Below are positions 25,514-34,888 of a DNA stretch of 64,000 nt, piece after piece. The notes under the pieces were generated by a model. It worked only from the letters and a program-made list of their open reading frames with translations, searched no databases and was not told the DNA's origin. The stretch comes from Phycisphaerae bacterium. Its GTDB lineage: Bacteria > Planctomycetota > Phycisphaerae > Sedimentisphaerales > Anaerobacaceae. Numbering within the stretch: position 1 is the first letter of the stretch; each line of letters opens with the position of its first letter. A program made the translations under genes and the position numbers. Location: positions 1 through 64,000 of the forward strand of contig JAUVVQ010000001.1 of NCBI GenBank assembly GCA_030604525.1. Reading direction: 5' to 3'.

Positions 25514-27760
25514 TTACTTTGTCTTTTTTTTTCGATGGGGTTTTGCGGGGATGAGATTCAAGTGTCTTGCGGGAACATTAACGGAAGCTATTTGGACTGT
25601 CATAGCTGAGCCGAACTGGATTTTACGTCGAGATTTTTTGTTGTAAATGCATTGTGTTTTTTGCTTGAATCTCCATCTGCCGGGACCTAAATCTTCGAAT
25701 CTGATGAGTCCTTCGATACCGAATTTTGGAATATTAACGAAGGCGCCGAAGGAAGTCAGGCCGGTGACGAATCCTTTGTGAATCTCGCCGAGGTGTTTGG
25801 TTAACATCTGAAGTATCAATACAGTTTTGAGGTCGTTTTCGGCATCTTCAGCCCGCTGTTCCATGAAGGAGAGGTGTTTTCCGATTTCGGTCAGGTCCTG
25901 GTTCGGGTCTATAGCATTAAAATCGTTTTTCAGGAAAGCATCTACGATTCTATGAACCAATAAATCGGCATATCGTCTTATCGGGCTGGTAAAATGACAA
26001 TATTTAGATGAAGCGAGGGCGAAATGTCCTATGTGAAGCGGCGTATATTGAGCTTTTTCCAAAGACCTTAAGACAAGCAGATTTACAGCGAGAGACAAAT
26101 CGGAGCCGGCGGCGGCCTGCAGGACTTTCTGTATGGCCTTTCGGTCAGGGTCGTTCGGTAATGCAACGCCCAATGTTCTTAAAGCTTTCGAGAGGCCTTG
26201 CATACTCAAGCTAACGGGCTTAGGGTGTATTCGCCTTATAAAGGGGACATTTCGTTTATCCAGGATGGAAGCTACAGCCTCATTTGCCTCAACCATAAAC
26301 ATTTCTATGATGGTGTGGGGATAGCTATCGTCGGCAGGGGAAACATCCTCAACGAGTCCTTTTTGATTCATTTTAATTTCCGTTTCCGGCAAATCGAGGT
26401 GCAGCATTCCATTTTTTTCTCTTCTTTTTTCAATATCTCGGCTAAGCGCTTCCATATTTTTGAGCAAGTCAACGACTTCGTGTTTTACATTTTCGGCGTT
26501 GCCTTTGAGAGCTTTGTCAGCCTGCCTGTAAGTGAGTCTCTGGGTTGAGGAGATAAGCGAGTTTGCAAGTCTTCTTTTGAGGACGTTTGCATTCCTGTCG
26601 TAAGTCAGATATATGCTTTTACAGAAGCGTTTTTGAGCCGGCTGAAGCGAGCATATTCCGTTACTCAGGAGCTCCGGTATCATAGGAATGGTTTTCTCAG
26701 GCAGGTATATACTGTTGCCTCGGAGCTTTGCCTCGTTATCCAAAGGTGTCTGTGGAAGGACAAAATTGGTTACATCCGCTATGTGCACACCAAGTATCCA
26801 GTCGCCCTTTTCATTTTTTTCCAGACTTATGGCATCATCGAAATCTTTTGCATCTTCCGGGTCGATAGTTATAACAACTTTTTCGGTAATGTTTTCCCTG
26901 TTATCATTTTTTTCCAGACTTATGGCATCATCGAAATCTTTTGCATCTTCCGGGTCGATAGTTATAACAACTTTTTCGGTAATGTTTTCCCTGTTATCAT
27001 TTTTTTCCGGGTTGAATTGTGAAGCCACTTTTTTTGCCTGTTCGAGGCAGGTGTCATCGAATTCGCAGGGCAGGTGGAATTGGTGAATCACTGAATTTAT
27101 TTCGGTTTGGTATTTTCCCGCCCTTCCGAGGACATCAACAATTACTCCTCGAGGCGGATAATTTTTAGTTGGCCAGGAGATTATCTGAACCACAACTTTG
27201 TCATTTTGTTTTGCGTTTTTTGCATTTACATCATCGACACGGATGGATTCAGTAAAGGCAGAGCCGTCAGGCTGCACGGCCCAGCCGTCAGATTTTTGAA
27301 TTAAAGTACCGACAAATTTACTCCTGCCCCTTTCAAGAATCTCTACTATACGGCCGGAATATTTTTTTTGTTCTTTTTCTCGATAGCCATGTCGAGATTT
27401 TCCGGAAGCGTGGACGACTTCTGCGGCGACAATATCGCCGGTCATTGCATCAGCGGTATTATTTGGAGGTATGAACAAATCGCCATGAGAATTTATTTCA
27501 AGCGGAGCTACAAAGCCAAATCCCTTCTGGTTTGCCCTGAACTTTCCGATAATCCGTCCTGAAGGATAAGGGAGCGTAACCAGGTTATTTGATGCGATTA
27601 CAACCCGTCCCGAATTTTGCAATTGCTCTACGGCAGTTTTAAACTGCGAGTAATTTTGTTTGCTTACCTCTAAAGCCGCAGCTAACTGTCTGGTTTTTAA
27701 GGGTGTGTAATCGCTGTGTTTCAGAAGATTAATTATTCTATTTTTGAAAAAATCCGGCAT
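25514..27760 (-). CDS. rnr: Ribonuclease R (RNB family), with internal catalytic-motif duplication
   Basis: FRANQKGFGFVAP cold-shock domain; DPEDAKDFDDAISLEK RNB catalytic motif (twice); GNSIYLPEKTIPMIPELLSNGICSLQP; C-terminal S1 domain. Confidence 0.93.
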   Translation of the reverse strand: MPDFFKNRIINLLKHSDYTPLKTRQLAAALEVSKQNYSQFKTAVEQLQNSGRVVIASNNLVTLPYPSGRIIGKFRANQKGFGFVAPLEINSHGDLFIPPNNTADAMTGDIVAAEVVHASGKSRHGYREKEQKKYSGRIVEILERGRSKFVGTLIQKSDGWAVQPDGSAFTESIRVDDVNAKNAKQNDKVVVQIISWPTKNYPPRGVIVDVLGRAGKYQTEINSVIHQFHLPCEFDDTCLEQAKKVASQFNPEKNDNRENITEKVVITIDPEDAKDFDDAISLEKNDNRENITEKVVITIDPEDAKDFDDAISLEKNEKGDWILGVHIADVTNFVLPQTPLDNEAKLRGNSIYLPEKTIPMIPELLSNGICSLQPAQKRFCKSIYLTYDRNANVLKRRLANSLISSTQRLTYRQADKALKGNAENVKHEVVDLLKNMEALSRDIEKRREKNGMLHLDLPETEIKMNQKGLVEDVSPADDSYPHTIIEMFMVEANEAVASILDKRNVPFIRRIHPKPVSLSMQGLSKALRTLGVALPNDPDRKAIQKVLQAAAGSDLSLAVNLLVLRSLEKAQYTPLHIGHFALASSKYCHFTSPIRRYADLLVHRIVDAFLKNDFNAIDPNQDLTEIGKHLSFMEQRAEDAENDLKTVLILQMLTKHLGEIHKGFVTGLTSFGAFVNIPKFGIEGLIRFEDLGPGRWRFKQKTQCIYNKKSRRKIQFGSAMTVQIASVNVPARHLNLIPAKPHRKKKTK
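26815..27000. repeat. Exact 93-bp tandem duplication inside rnr
   Basis: Copy boundaries recur as TCATTTTTTTCC at 26811, 26904 and 26997; the two intervening 93-bp units are identical; 31 codons each. Confidence 0.95.
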
Positions 27761-27824
27761 CCGACTGGTTCTGGATAAACCCTAATTACTGAGAAGAGAA
27801 AGGTTATAAATCAAGCTTTTCAAA

Positions 27825-28100
27825 CTAATCCTGCTGTTTTTTAAGCGTATTAAGCCGCTTTGCAAGCGAGGATTTTCTTCGAGCAGCAGTTTTCTTATGC
27901 ATTGTGCTTGTCGATGAGACCTTATCCAACTTTTTAACAACCTGTTTAAGCTGTTTTTCTGCAGTTTCGAGGTCGCCGTCGCTGAGAGTTTTTTCTAAAT
28001 TCTTAATTTGTGTTTTTAGCTGGCTTTTTCTTGAACGATTGATTTTTCTTCTCTTGGCGTTTTGTTTTATTGTTTTCTTAGCAGATAACGAATGTGCCAC
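27825..28100 (-). CDS. rpsT: 30S ribosomal protein S20
   Basis: MAHSLSAKKTIKQNAKRRKINRSRKSQLKTQIK...SSTSTMHKKTAARRKSSLAKRLN. Confidence 0.95.
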   Translation of the reverse strand: MAHSLSAKKTIKQNAKRRKINRSRKSQLKTQIKNLEKTLSDGDLETAEKQLKQVVKKLDKVSSTSTMHKKTAARRKSSLAKRLNTLKKQQD

Positions 28101-28170
28101 TTTGAACTCCTCAAAAAAGTCAATTTTTTCTAACGTTGTTTTTATTACAGATTAGCATTTTACAAGAAGG

Positions 28171-29571
28171 TTAATTTTCATTTTCCATTTTTCTCAGTTT
28201 ATCCACCCTGTTTCTTACATCTTTGTATCCGAAATCCTGCTGGGCGATTTTTCTATAAATTGCCAAGGCTTTTTCTATATCCTTTTGTTCTTCGTAAGCC
28301 CGGCCTAAATTGTATTGCAGCTCTTTTGCGACCGAGTCGTCTTTAATATTATATGTTTTTATAGTCTCGCTAAAGACATCAACAGCATCTGCATACCATT
28401 CTTTTTTGAAAAAACACAGGCCTATTTTAGTCATTGCAGGGATTTTGTGTTTTGGGTCTTTTGTTGTTTCCTGGAACAAAGGAATAGCGTCATCATATTG
28501 TTTATTTTGGACCAGTCTGACGGCATATTCATATTTAGCCCGCACATCGGTCGGATAGTTTTTGACACAAAGCCGGTAATGTTCGAGTTCAACATTGTTT
28601 AATTCTTTAGCTGTTTCTGTAATCTGTTCTTTTAACTGCCGGTCATCCGGTTTGTTTTCTGAAGCACTTTTCAGTTTTCCGATTTTGCGTTTTAGCTGTT
28701 TGATTTTGATCTGGCCGGCATTTTGTTTGAAGCTGAAGTCCTTCCTCTTTTGATATTCATTTTCCAATAAGTCAATTGCTTCTTGATCCATCTGATCGTT
28801 TTGCAAATCCACCAATGCGTTTACCAGTCTGAAGATATTTTTTGAAGAGTCCTGGTCTTGTTTAAAAGCTTTTCTTGCTTCTTCGATTTCAGACGTTCGG
28901 TACTCCCTGGATTTTACGACACTCTGTTGTGACTGGAGTTTTTCCTGTGCCTGCCGGTTTTTAATAGCTTTTCTAAAATCCCCTTTCTGGTCGTATTTTC
29001 CTCTTGCAACAGTAAGCTCTGCAGAAAGCCGCTGGAGCTCGTCCGCTAATTGGCCATCATTTGGTTTCAATTCTGCGGCTTTCTGACAAGCGATAATGGC
29101 TCTATCGAATTGTCCGATGGCAGAATATGAATCCCTCAGCAAGATATAGGTGCGAAACGAAGGTTTTTTTGCTGCATTGTTTGCCTTGAAGAGCAGGTCG
29201 GCAATCCATTGGGTAGTTTTTTTGAGTTCTGCAGCAGCGGCGGCTTTTAAGAGAGCTTCCCCGTAAGCAAGGTGGTCGGGGTCTTTTGCAAAAAGGAACT
29301 CGGCGTTCAGCATTTTATCTATTGTAGTTTTCCCCCGCAGGAGTTTGACTTTTTCCATCATAGAGGGTTTTTTTGCGCCCCTTTCTTTCCTTACAATTGC
29401 CAGGTCTCTTAACGGCAGGTGTCCTTCCTGGAGCGCTTCGGGGTTGCACCTCAGTCCCTCTAAGTACATATCAATAGCGTAATCGAAATTTTCTTTTTCA
29501 GCAGCCCTTTCCGCTCTTTCGAAGAAAGCCGCCGCTTTAGCTGAAGCTTGTGCCGAATTTTCCTGATTCAT
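28171..29571 (-). CDS. TPR-repeat protein
   Basis: Multiple TPR units (e.g. YILLRDSYSAIGQFDRAIIACQKAAELKPND; LQYNLGRAYEEQKDIEKALAIYRKI). Confidence 0.8.
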   Translation of the reverse strand: MNQENSAQASAKAAAFFERAERAAEKENFDYAIDMYLEGLRCNPEALQEGHLPLRDLAIVRKERGAKKPSMMEKVKLLRGKTTIDKMLNAEFLFAKDPDHLAYGEALLKAAAAAELKKTTQWIADLLFKANNAAKKPSFRTYILLRDSYSAIGQFDRAIIACQKAAELKPNDGQLADELQRLSAELTVARGKYDQKGDFRKAIKNRQAQEKLQSQQSVVKSREYRTSEIEEARKAFKQDQDSSKNIFRLVNALVDLQNDQMDQEAIDLLENEYQKRKDFSFKQNAGQIKIKQLKRKIGKLKSASENKPDDRQLKEQITETAKELNNVELEHYRLCVKNYPTDVRAKYEYAVRLVQNKQYDDAIPLFQETTKDPKHKIPAMTKIGLCFFKKEWYADAVDVFSETIKTYNIKDDSVAKELQYNLGRAYEEQKDIEKALAIYRKIAQQDFGYKDVRNRVDKLRKMENEN

Positions 29572-29715
29572 TTTACCGAAAACCTTTTATTTACACCTGT
29601 TTATGTTAAATATGTTAACCGACGCCTGGATTTTGTCAATAAATAAATACTTGTATGAGGATTGAGGGTATGTTATAAAAATTTAAATTTAAGAATTGTT
29701 TAAGGAGAATGCGTT

Positions 29716-30966
29716 ATGGCATCAATACTTGAGAAGCACGACTCTGAAATTTACGAGCTTATAGTCAAAGAAGAATCCCGTCAGAACGGCTCAATCCGTC
29801 TTATACCTTCCGAGAATTACGTTTCCAAAGCAGTAATGTCAGCGACGGGCAGTATTCTGACGAATAAGTATTCCGAAGGTTATCCGGGCAGGCGATATTA
29901 TGAAGGTCAGCAAATAACAGATATTGTGGAAACCACTGCCCAGGAGCGAGCGAAGAAGCTGTTCGGGGTTGAGCATGTCAACGTTCAGCCCTATTCCGGC
30001 TCGATAGCGAATTTAGGTGCCTATCTTGCGTTAGTTGAGCCGGGAGAGACGATAATGGGTCTGGCTCTGCCGGACGGCGGTCATCTTACACACGGGTGGA
30101 AGGTCAGTACCACCGGTAAAATTTTCAACTCGGTACAATACTCGGTGAATCCTGAGACGGGCAGGTTCGATTTCGATAAAATTGCAGAGCTTGCAAAAAA
30201 GCATAAGCCGAAAATTATCATAACTGGTGCGTCGGCACATCCTCGCGAGATAGATTTCGAGAAATTCGGTGAAATAGCAAAGGACGTTGGTGCGTATCAT
30301 ATAGCTGATATAGCTCATATAGCCGGTCTGGTAGCCGGCGGTGTCCATAAAGACCCTGTGCCTTACAGCGATATAGTTACTACGACGACGCATAAGACTC
30401 TTCGAGGTCCTCGAGGTGCGATGATATTATGCAAAGAGGAATTAGCGAAACAAGTGGACAAATCGATTTTCCCGGGCCTGCAGGGCGGTCCCCATATGCA
30501 CACAATCAGCGCAATTGCGGTAGCATTGGGCGAAGCGAGCAAGCCGGCATTTAAAGAATACGCCCGGCAGATAATTAAAAACGCCAAAGTTTTGGCAGAG
30601 AGACTTCTTGAACACGGATTTGAGCTCGTATCCGGGGGGACGGATAACCACTTGATATTAATCGACCTTCGTAACAAGGAGATACCAAGCAAGAAGTTAT
30701 CTAAGGCATTGGATAAGGCGAAGATAGTAACGAACTGCAATTCGATACCCAACGACCCGGCATCACCATTTAATCCGAGCGGTCTTCGCTTAGGGACGCC
30801 GGCCATTACGACACGGGGGATGAAGGAAGAACAAGCAAAACAGATTGCTGATTACATAAACCAGGTGACAGAGAATATCGATAACGAATCGGTGATAGAA
30901 ACGGTAGCCAAAGAAGTTTCAGAACTATGTGCGCAATTTCCGGTGGCGGATTACTTTGTTGCATAA
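29716..30966 (+). CDS. glyA: Serine hydroxymethyltransferase
   Basis: IRLIPSENYVSKAVMSATGSILTNKYSEGYPGRRYYEGQQ...TTTTHKTLRGPRGAMILC. Confidence 0.98.
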   Translation: MASILEKHDSEIYELIVKEESRQNGSIRLIPSENYVSKAVMSATGSILTNKYSEGYPGRRYYEGQQITDIVETTAQERAKKLFGVEHVNVQPYSGSIANLGAYLALVEPGETIMGLALPDGGHLTHGWKVSTTGKIFNSVQYSVNPETGRFDFDKIAELAKKHKPKIIITGASAHPREIDFEKFGEIAKDVGAYHIADIAHIAGLVAGGVHKDPVPYSDIVTTTTHKTLRGPRGAMILCKEELAKQVDKSIFPGLQGGPHMHTISAIAVALGEASKPAFKEYARQIIKNAKVLAERLLEHGFELVSGGTDNHLILIDLRNKEIPSKKLSKALDKAKIVTNCNSIPNDPASPFNPSGLRLGTPAITTRGMKEEQAKQIADYINQVTENIDNESVIETVAKEVSELCAQFPVADYFVA

Positions 30967-30998
30967 GGATGAATAACAGCAGTTAAGGAATCGACGGT

Positions 30999-31646
30999 AT
31001 GGCCAAGGAAGAACAGGTACTGGTTATCGAGCGAAAAGTTCTTGAGCAGATAGGGATGTTCCAGGGAGTTATGCTGGACGTGGACCGGTATCAGGGTAAG
31101 CTGTTCTCTCCGGGTGTTCTGAGGTTCATATCGAGGCCGCAGGCGGAAGCGGACCCCAGCTATAAGCAGCTCATTCCATACGTAATTATGAGCAATAACG
31201 GCAAGTACTTCAGCTACGTTCGGGGCAAGCGGGCAGGCGAGAAACGATTAATTGGTCACAGGTCCATCGGCATAGGCGGTCATATAAACCCCGTCGATGA
31301 CATGCCTTTATTCAACGCTGATTTCCGCGAAACCTACCTTGCTGCAGTTGAACGTGAAGTAGCCGAAGAGGTCTCAGTCCAAACCAATCATACCGACAGC
31401 ATTGTTGGTCTGCTCAATGACGACTCCAACGAGGTCGGACGGGTGCACTTAGGGATTGTCCACTTCTGGATTCTCGATGAACCAAAGGTTGACAAGCGAG
31501 AGCAGATGATTACCCAGATGGCGTTTATGAGCTCTGCTGAACTGCAGGAGGTCCGTGATACTTTAGAGACGTGGTCGCAGTTGTGCCTGAGTCAGCTTGC
31601 CGAGATGACGGAAAAGAGTAAAAAGGATAACAAAGATATAACGTGA
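30999..31646 (+). CDS. NUDIX-fold predicted phosphoesterase/hydrolase
   Basis: IGGHINPVDDMPLFNADFRETYLAAVEREVAEEVSV resembles a NUDIX box; SD and spacing suggest an operon with glyA. Confidence 0.75.
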   Translation: MAKEEQVLVIERKVLEQIGMFQGVMLDVDRYQGKLFSPGVLRFISRPQAEADPSYKQLIPYVIMSNNGKYFSYVRGKRAGEKRLIGHRSIGIGGHINPVDDMPLFNADFRETYLAAVEREVAEEVSVQTNHTDSIVGLLNDDSNEVGRVHLGIVHFWILDEPKVDKREQMITQMAFMSSAELQEVRDTLETWSQLCLSQLAEMTEKSKKDNKDIT

Positions 31647-31865
31647 ATTGTGAATCCGTTCGAGCCGACTCAGGATAGACTATGAGCAGGGCAACGAAAT
31701 TGTTTGGCGGGGAGTTCAGGTTTTCGGTCATAATAGTCGGTGATTCAAATTTCATTATCAAATGGGGTGAGAGAGAGATATATTTTAACATTTTCTTTTC
31801 CGGCTAATGGCTGTAAAATTACAGGGACCGAGAGTATCTGTTGAGAACCTTTATAGTTTCATAAA

Positions 31866-32921
31866 GTGAATGCAAAAATGAGTACAAATAAACTAACAAC
31901 GGCAGTGTTAGGTTTGAATGCGAATGGGCTGCGATTACTTTCGGCGGTCTCGGAGATGAGTTTTTTTGAAATTGCAGCAGTAGCTGATAAAGATACGAAG
32001 TTAGCAGAAAAGGTGGCCGGGGAGTATGGATGCAAGTGGTATGATGACTACCGTCAATTGGTAATACAGAATCAATTTGACTGTTTATTAGTAGCTGAGG
32101 GGCTTCATCGCTGCGAAGAATATATCCGTACCGGGATGAAGAAGAAGTTTAACATATTAAAATATCCTCCCTTAGGCAGGAACCTGGAAGAGGCAAGAGG
32201 ATTTGTTCGTTTGGCGGAAGAGAACGGGATAAAATTTGCCGTCATCAATACAGGGAGGTTTTCTGAGAGCTTTATTTCGTTTCGCAGGTTTATTCAGGAA
32301 GGTTCGCTAAAGAGAATTTTTTTAGTAAAGGGTGTCTGCAATTGCGTTGATGACGAGGAACCTTCGTGGCATTACGATAAAGAACTATCCGGAGGCGGGG
32401 TATTACTGAGAAGCTGCTACGAACTAATCGACCAGATATTATGGAATTTCCATTCCCCAAACGAGGTTTACTCAGCTTTTACAAATACAGCCAGCGACAG
32501 GCAACAAAGCCAATATTTAACCGAGGATACGGCATTATTGACGATGAAATTCAGCAAGGGCTTGATAGGACATCTAAGCGCGAGCAGGGTTTTTGGTCCT
32601 AATAAAATTTTTCTGGAGGTTTTCGGGAAAGAGAAAATTTTAACGGTAACCAATTGTCATTTGACAGTCAGAAGCATTTCCGGAGAAATCATCGAAGCCC
32701 AAGATTACGGCAATGATGAATTGGTATTGATGAAAGGTCTTCTTGAGAATTTTGCTCTAAGTATAGTTTCGCCTGATAATAACAAGCTTTTCGGCGGTGG
32801 TGAGGAGGGCTTAAAGACTATGTCCGTTATCGAGTGTGCTTATCTTTCAGGTCGCACGGGCATGCCGGAATCACCAAGCAAAATTTGGGAAATCGGCGAA
32901 AAAGAACCTGCGAGTATTTAA
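31866..32921 (+). CDS. Gfo/Idh/MocA-family oxidoreductase
   Basis: VLGLNANGLRLLSAVSEMSFFEIAAVADKDTKLAEKVAGEYGCKWYDDYRQLV...NILKYPPLGRNLEEAR. Confidence 0.82.
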   Translation: MNAKMSTNKLTTAVLGLNANGLRLLSAVSEMSFFEIAAVADKDTKLAEKVAGEYGCKWYDDYRQLVIQNQFDCLLVAEGLHRCEEYIRTGMKKKFNILKYPPLGRNLEEARGFVRLAEENGIKFAVINTGRFSESFISFRRFIQEGSLKRIFLVKGVCNCVDDEEPSWHYDKELSGGGVLLRSCYELIDQILWNFHSPNEVYSAFTNTASDRQQSQYLTEDTALLTMKFSKGLIGHLSASRVFGPNKIFLEVFGKEKILTVTNCHLTVRSISGEIIEAQDYGNDELVLMKGLLENFALSIVSPDNNKLFGGGEEGLKTMSVIECAYLSGRTGMPESPSKIWEIGEKEPASI

Positions 32922-33021
32922 TGTTCTGAAATAAAAATTAAGGAATTGACAAATATGCAAGTAAATAATAATGTAGTGGTAAATCGCTAATAACTTTATT
33001 TCCGTTTTTGGAGGCCTAAAT

Positions 33022-33489
33022 ATGAAAATCAGCAGAAAAAAGAAAGGAATCAATAAATTGCCGGCAGGTTTCTGGGGTATGTCCAAACCCGTAATGGGAG
33101 TAGTTGTTGTAATTTTTTTAATAATAGCCGGGGTAATATTCTATCTTCGTGCTTCAGGAGGAAGCGGTCTTGATAGTACCATAGAATCTCTAAAAGGACA
33201 AATGCAGTGGATGAAATGCAACAACCCGTCCTGCGGTACAACATACGAAATGGACAAAGGCGAATATCAACAATATTTAAAGGACCATCCAGGCGAGGTA
33301 ATGGCGTACTTAGGTAACCCGCCTTTGCCCTGTAAAAAATGCGGAGAGCAAAGTCTTCTTCCTGCTATAAAATGTCCCAAATGCGGTAATGTCTTTTTCA
33401 AAGGCGCTATGGGTAAAGGTGAATTTGCCGATAAGTGTCCCAAATGCAGTTATAGTGCGACGGAAGAGAAACGTAAAAGAAAGAGATAA
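33022..33489 (+). CDS. Single-TM zinc-ribbon protein
   Basis: N-term TM, then CNNPSCGTTY...CKKCGEQ...CPKCGNVFF...CPKCSYS. Confidence 0.7.
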   Translation: MKISRKKKGINKLPAGFWGMSKPVMGVVVVIFLIIAGVIFYLRASGGSGLDSTIESLKGQMQWMKCNNPSCGTTYEMDKGEYQQYLKDHPGEVMAYLGNPPLPCKKCGEQSLLPAIKCPKCGNVFFKGAMGKGEFADKCPKCSYSATEEKRKRKR

Positions 33490-33599
33490 CTCCCAACTTT
33501 AGAGTCACAAAACAGGTAGTCTGGGATTACCCCAAGAAGTCTGGAAGCATTGGCAAAGATATAAGGTTTTGTCTGTATTTGAAGTTATTATGATATAAG

Positions 33600-33637
33600 A
33601 ACAGCCCGGTCCGAGGGAGAGCTGGGCTGTTTTTTCC
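33600..33637. terminator. Rho-independent terminator (bidirectional-type)
   Basis: AACAGCCCGGTCCGAGGGAGAGCTGGGCTGTTTTTT. Confidence 0.8.
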
Positions 33638-33677
33638 TATAATTATTCTTAACCCGGTATTTTCTTTGGAAGTTTTT

Positions 33678-34481
33678 TTAATTTTCGAGCCGGTTTAAAA
33701 CATTTTTTTGATACTCGTTTTCACCTATTTTTAACTGAGAAATCCGGGTGTATTTTTTTTGGATTTTTTGCGTAATATACCGGATACGATTTTGTGGTGA
33801 TGGATGTGTTGAAAAGAATTCAATTGCTGCTTTTTCATTTTGCTGCTGGAGCATTTTCATAACTTCAGCCATTGCATAAGGATTATAACCGGCAGAGACC
33901 AGATAATCCAAGCCCGTCAAATCAGCCAGTCGTTCGTCTTCTCTGCTGTATTGCAGTGTTATGATTTTCCAGGTTAAGTCAGTGACCATCAAAGCGTTTT
34001 CAGAGGTTTTCTCTGAGCTGACAGCAGAGATTAAGAGGTTAAAACCGATTTGTTTGCTCATAGCGGCAGAGGAGTGTCGAGCGACAACGTGAACGATTTC
34101 GTGTGCCAGGATAGCAGAAAGCTGAGCTTCGTTTTGAAGTTTTTGGAGCATTCCTTTTGTGATAAAAACAAATCCCCCCGGCAGTGCAAAAGCATTGACG
34201 GATTTGTCCTGCAAAGCAATGAATTTATAAGGCCAATCAGGTCTGTGGCTTTTCCGAGCAAGTTCGGAACCGATACGATTAATATAATTCTGCAAATATT
34301 CGTCAGGTATTTTTCCTCCTAATTGTTTTTCTATTTCCGGGGCGTATTTACGTCCGATTTCAACATCCTGGTTCTCCGGGATAAACATCAATTGTTTTTG
34401 GCCGGTGACAGGATTGACCGCACAGCCGAGCGTGAAAGAAGAAGTGACAAACAAAAATAAAAGAAAAAGCTTTCGTTTCAT
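33678..34481 (-). CDS. M48-family metallopeptidase, probable lipoprotein
   Basis: FTLGCAVNPVTGQKQLMFIPENQDVEIG lipobox; ILAHEIVHVVARHS HExxH motif. Confidence 0.92.
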   Translation of the reverse strand: MKRKLFLLFLFVTSSFTLGCAVNPVTGQKQLMFIPENQDVEIGRKYAPEIEKQLGGKIPDEYLQNYINRIGSELARKSHRPDWPYKFIALQDKSVNAFALPGGFVFITKGMLQKLQNEAQLSAILAHEIVHVVARHSSAAMSKQIGFNLLISAVSSEKTSENALMVTDLTWKIITLQYSREDERLADLTGLDYLVSAGYNPYAMAEVMKMLQQQNEKAAIEFFSTHPSPQNRIRYITQKIQKKYTRISQLKIGENEYQKNVLNRLEN

Positions 34482-34582
34482 AATTTAACTTTCCTTAAAT
34501 ATCTTTTGTTCTAAAAATTATATTTGAAAATACCTCAGATTTCCATTATAAGAATGCTTTATTTTAATAATAAGAGCAAAAG

Positions 34583-34888
34583 ATGGATAAGAAAGAATCC
34601 TGTCAAGGATGTGAAGAAAAAGACGACTGCAAGCTAATATACAAGGAGCTTGGACAGCGTGAAGGTCCGTCTGTAGTTTATATGGTATTAACCGCCTTTT
34701 TGCTGCCAATAGTGGTTTTCATCATCAGTCTGCTGCTTTTCGAGAACCTTTTGTCAGAGGCGATAGAAATTGAAGGTTACAGAACGGGTTTAAGTTTTTT
34801 TCTTGCCCTTGGAGTAACAAGTATCGCAATTTTCGCAGTGAAACTGCTAATAAAGTTTTTTGGTCAATCAAATAAATCGGGTTGTTAA
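34583..34888 (+). CDS. Small Cys-rich membrane protein upstream of rnfC (RseC-like)
   Basis: N-term CQGCEEKDDC followed by two TM segments; overlaps/abuts rnfC. Confidence 0.55.
   Translation: MDKKESCQGCEEKDDCKLIYKELGQREGPSVVYMVLTAFLLPIVVFIISLLLFENLLSEAIEIEGYRTGLSFFLALGVTSIAIFAVKLLIKFFGQSNKSGC

Noticed and set aside
26633-27086. Plus-strand ORFs (129 and 132 aa) with an internal repeat
   Set aside because: They are antisense to RNase R; their repeats simply mirror the 93-bp duplication in rnr.
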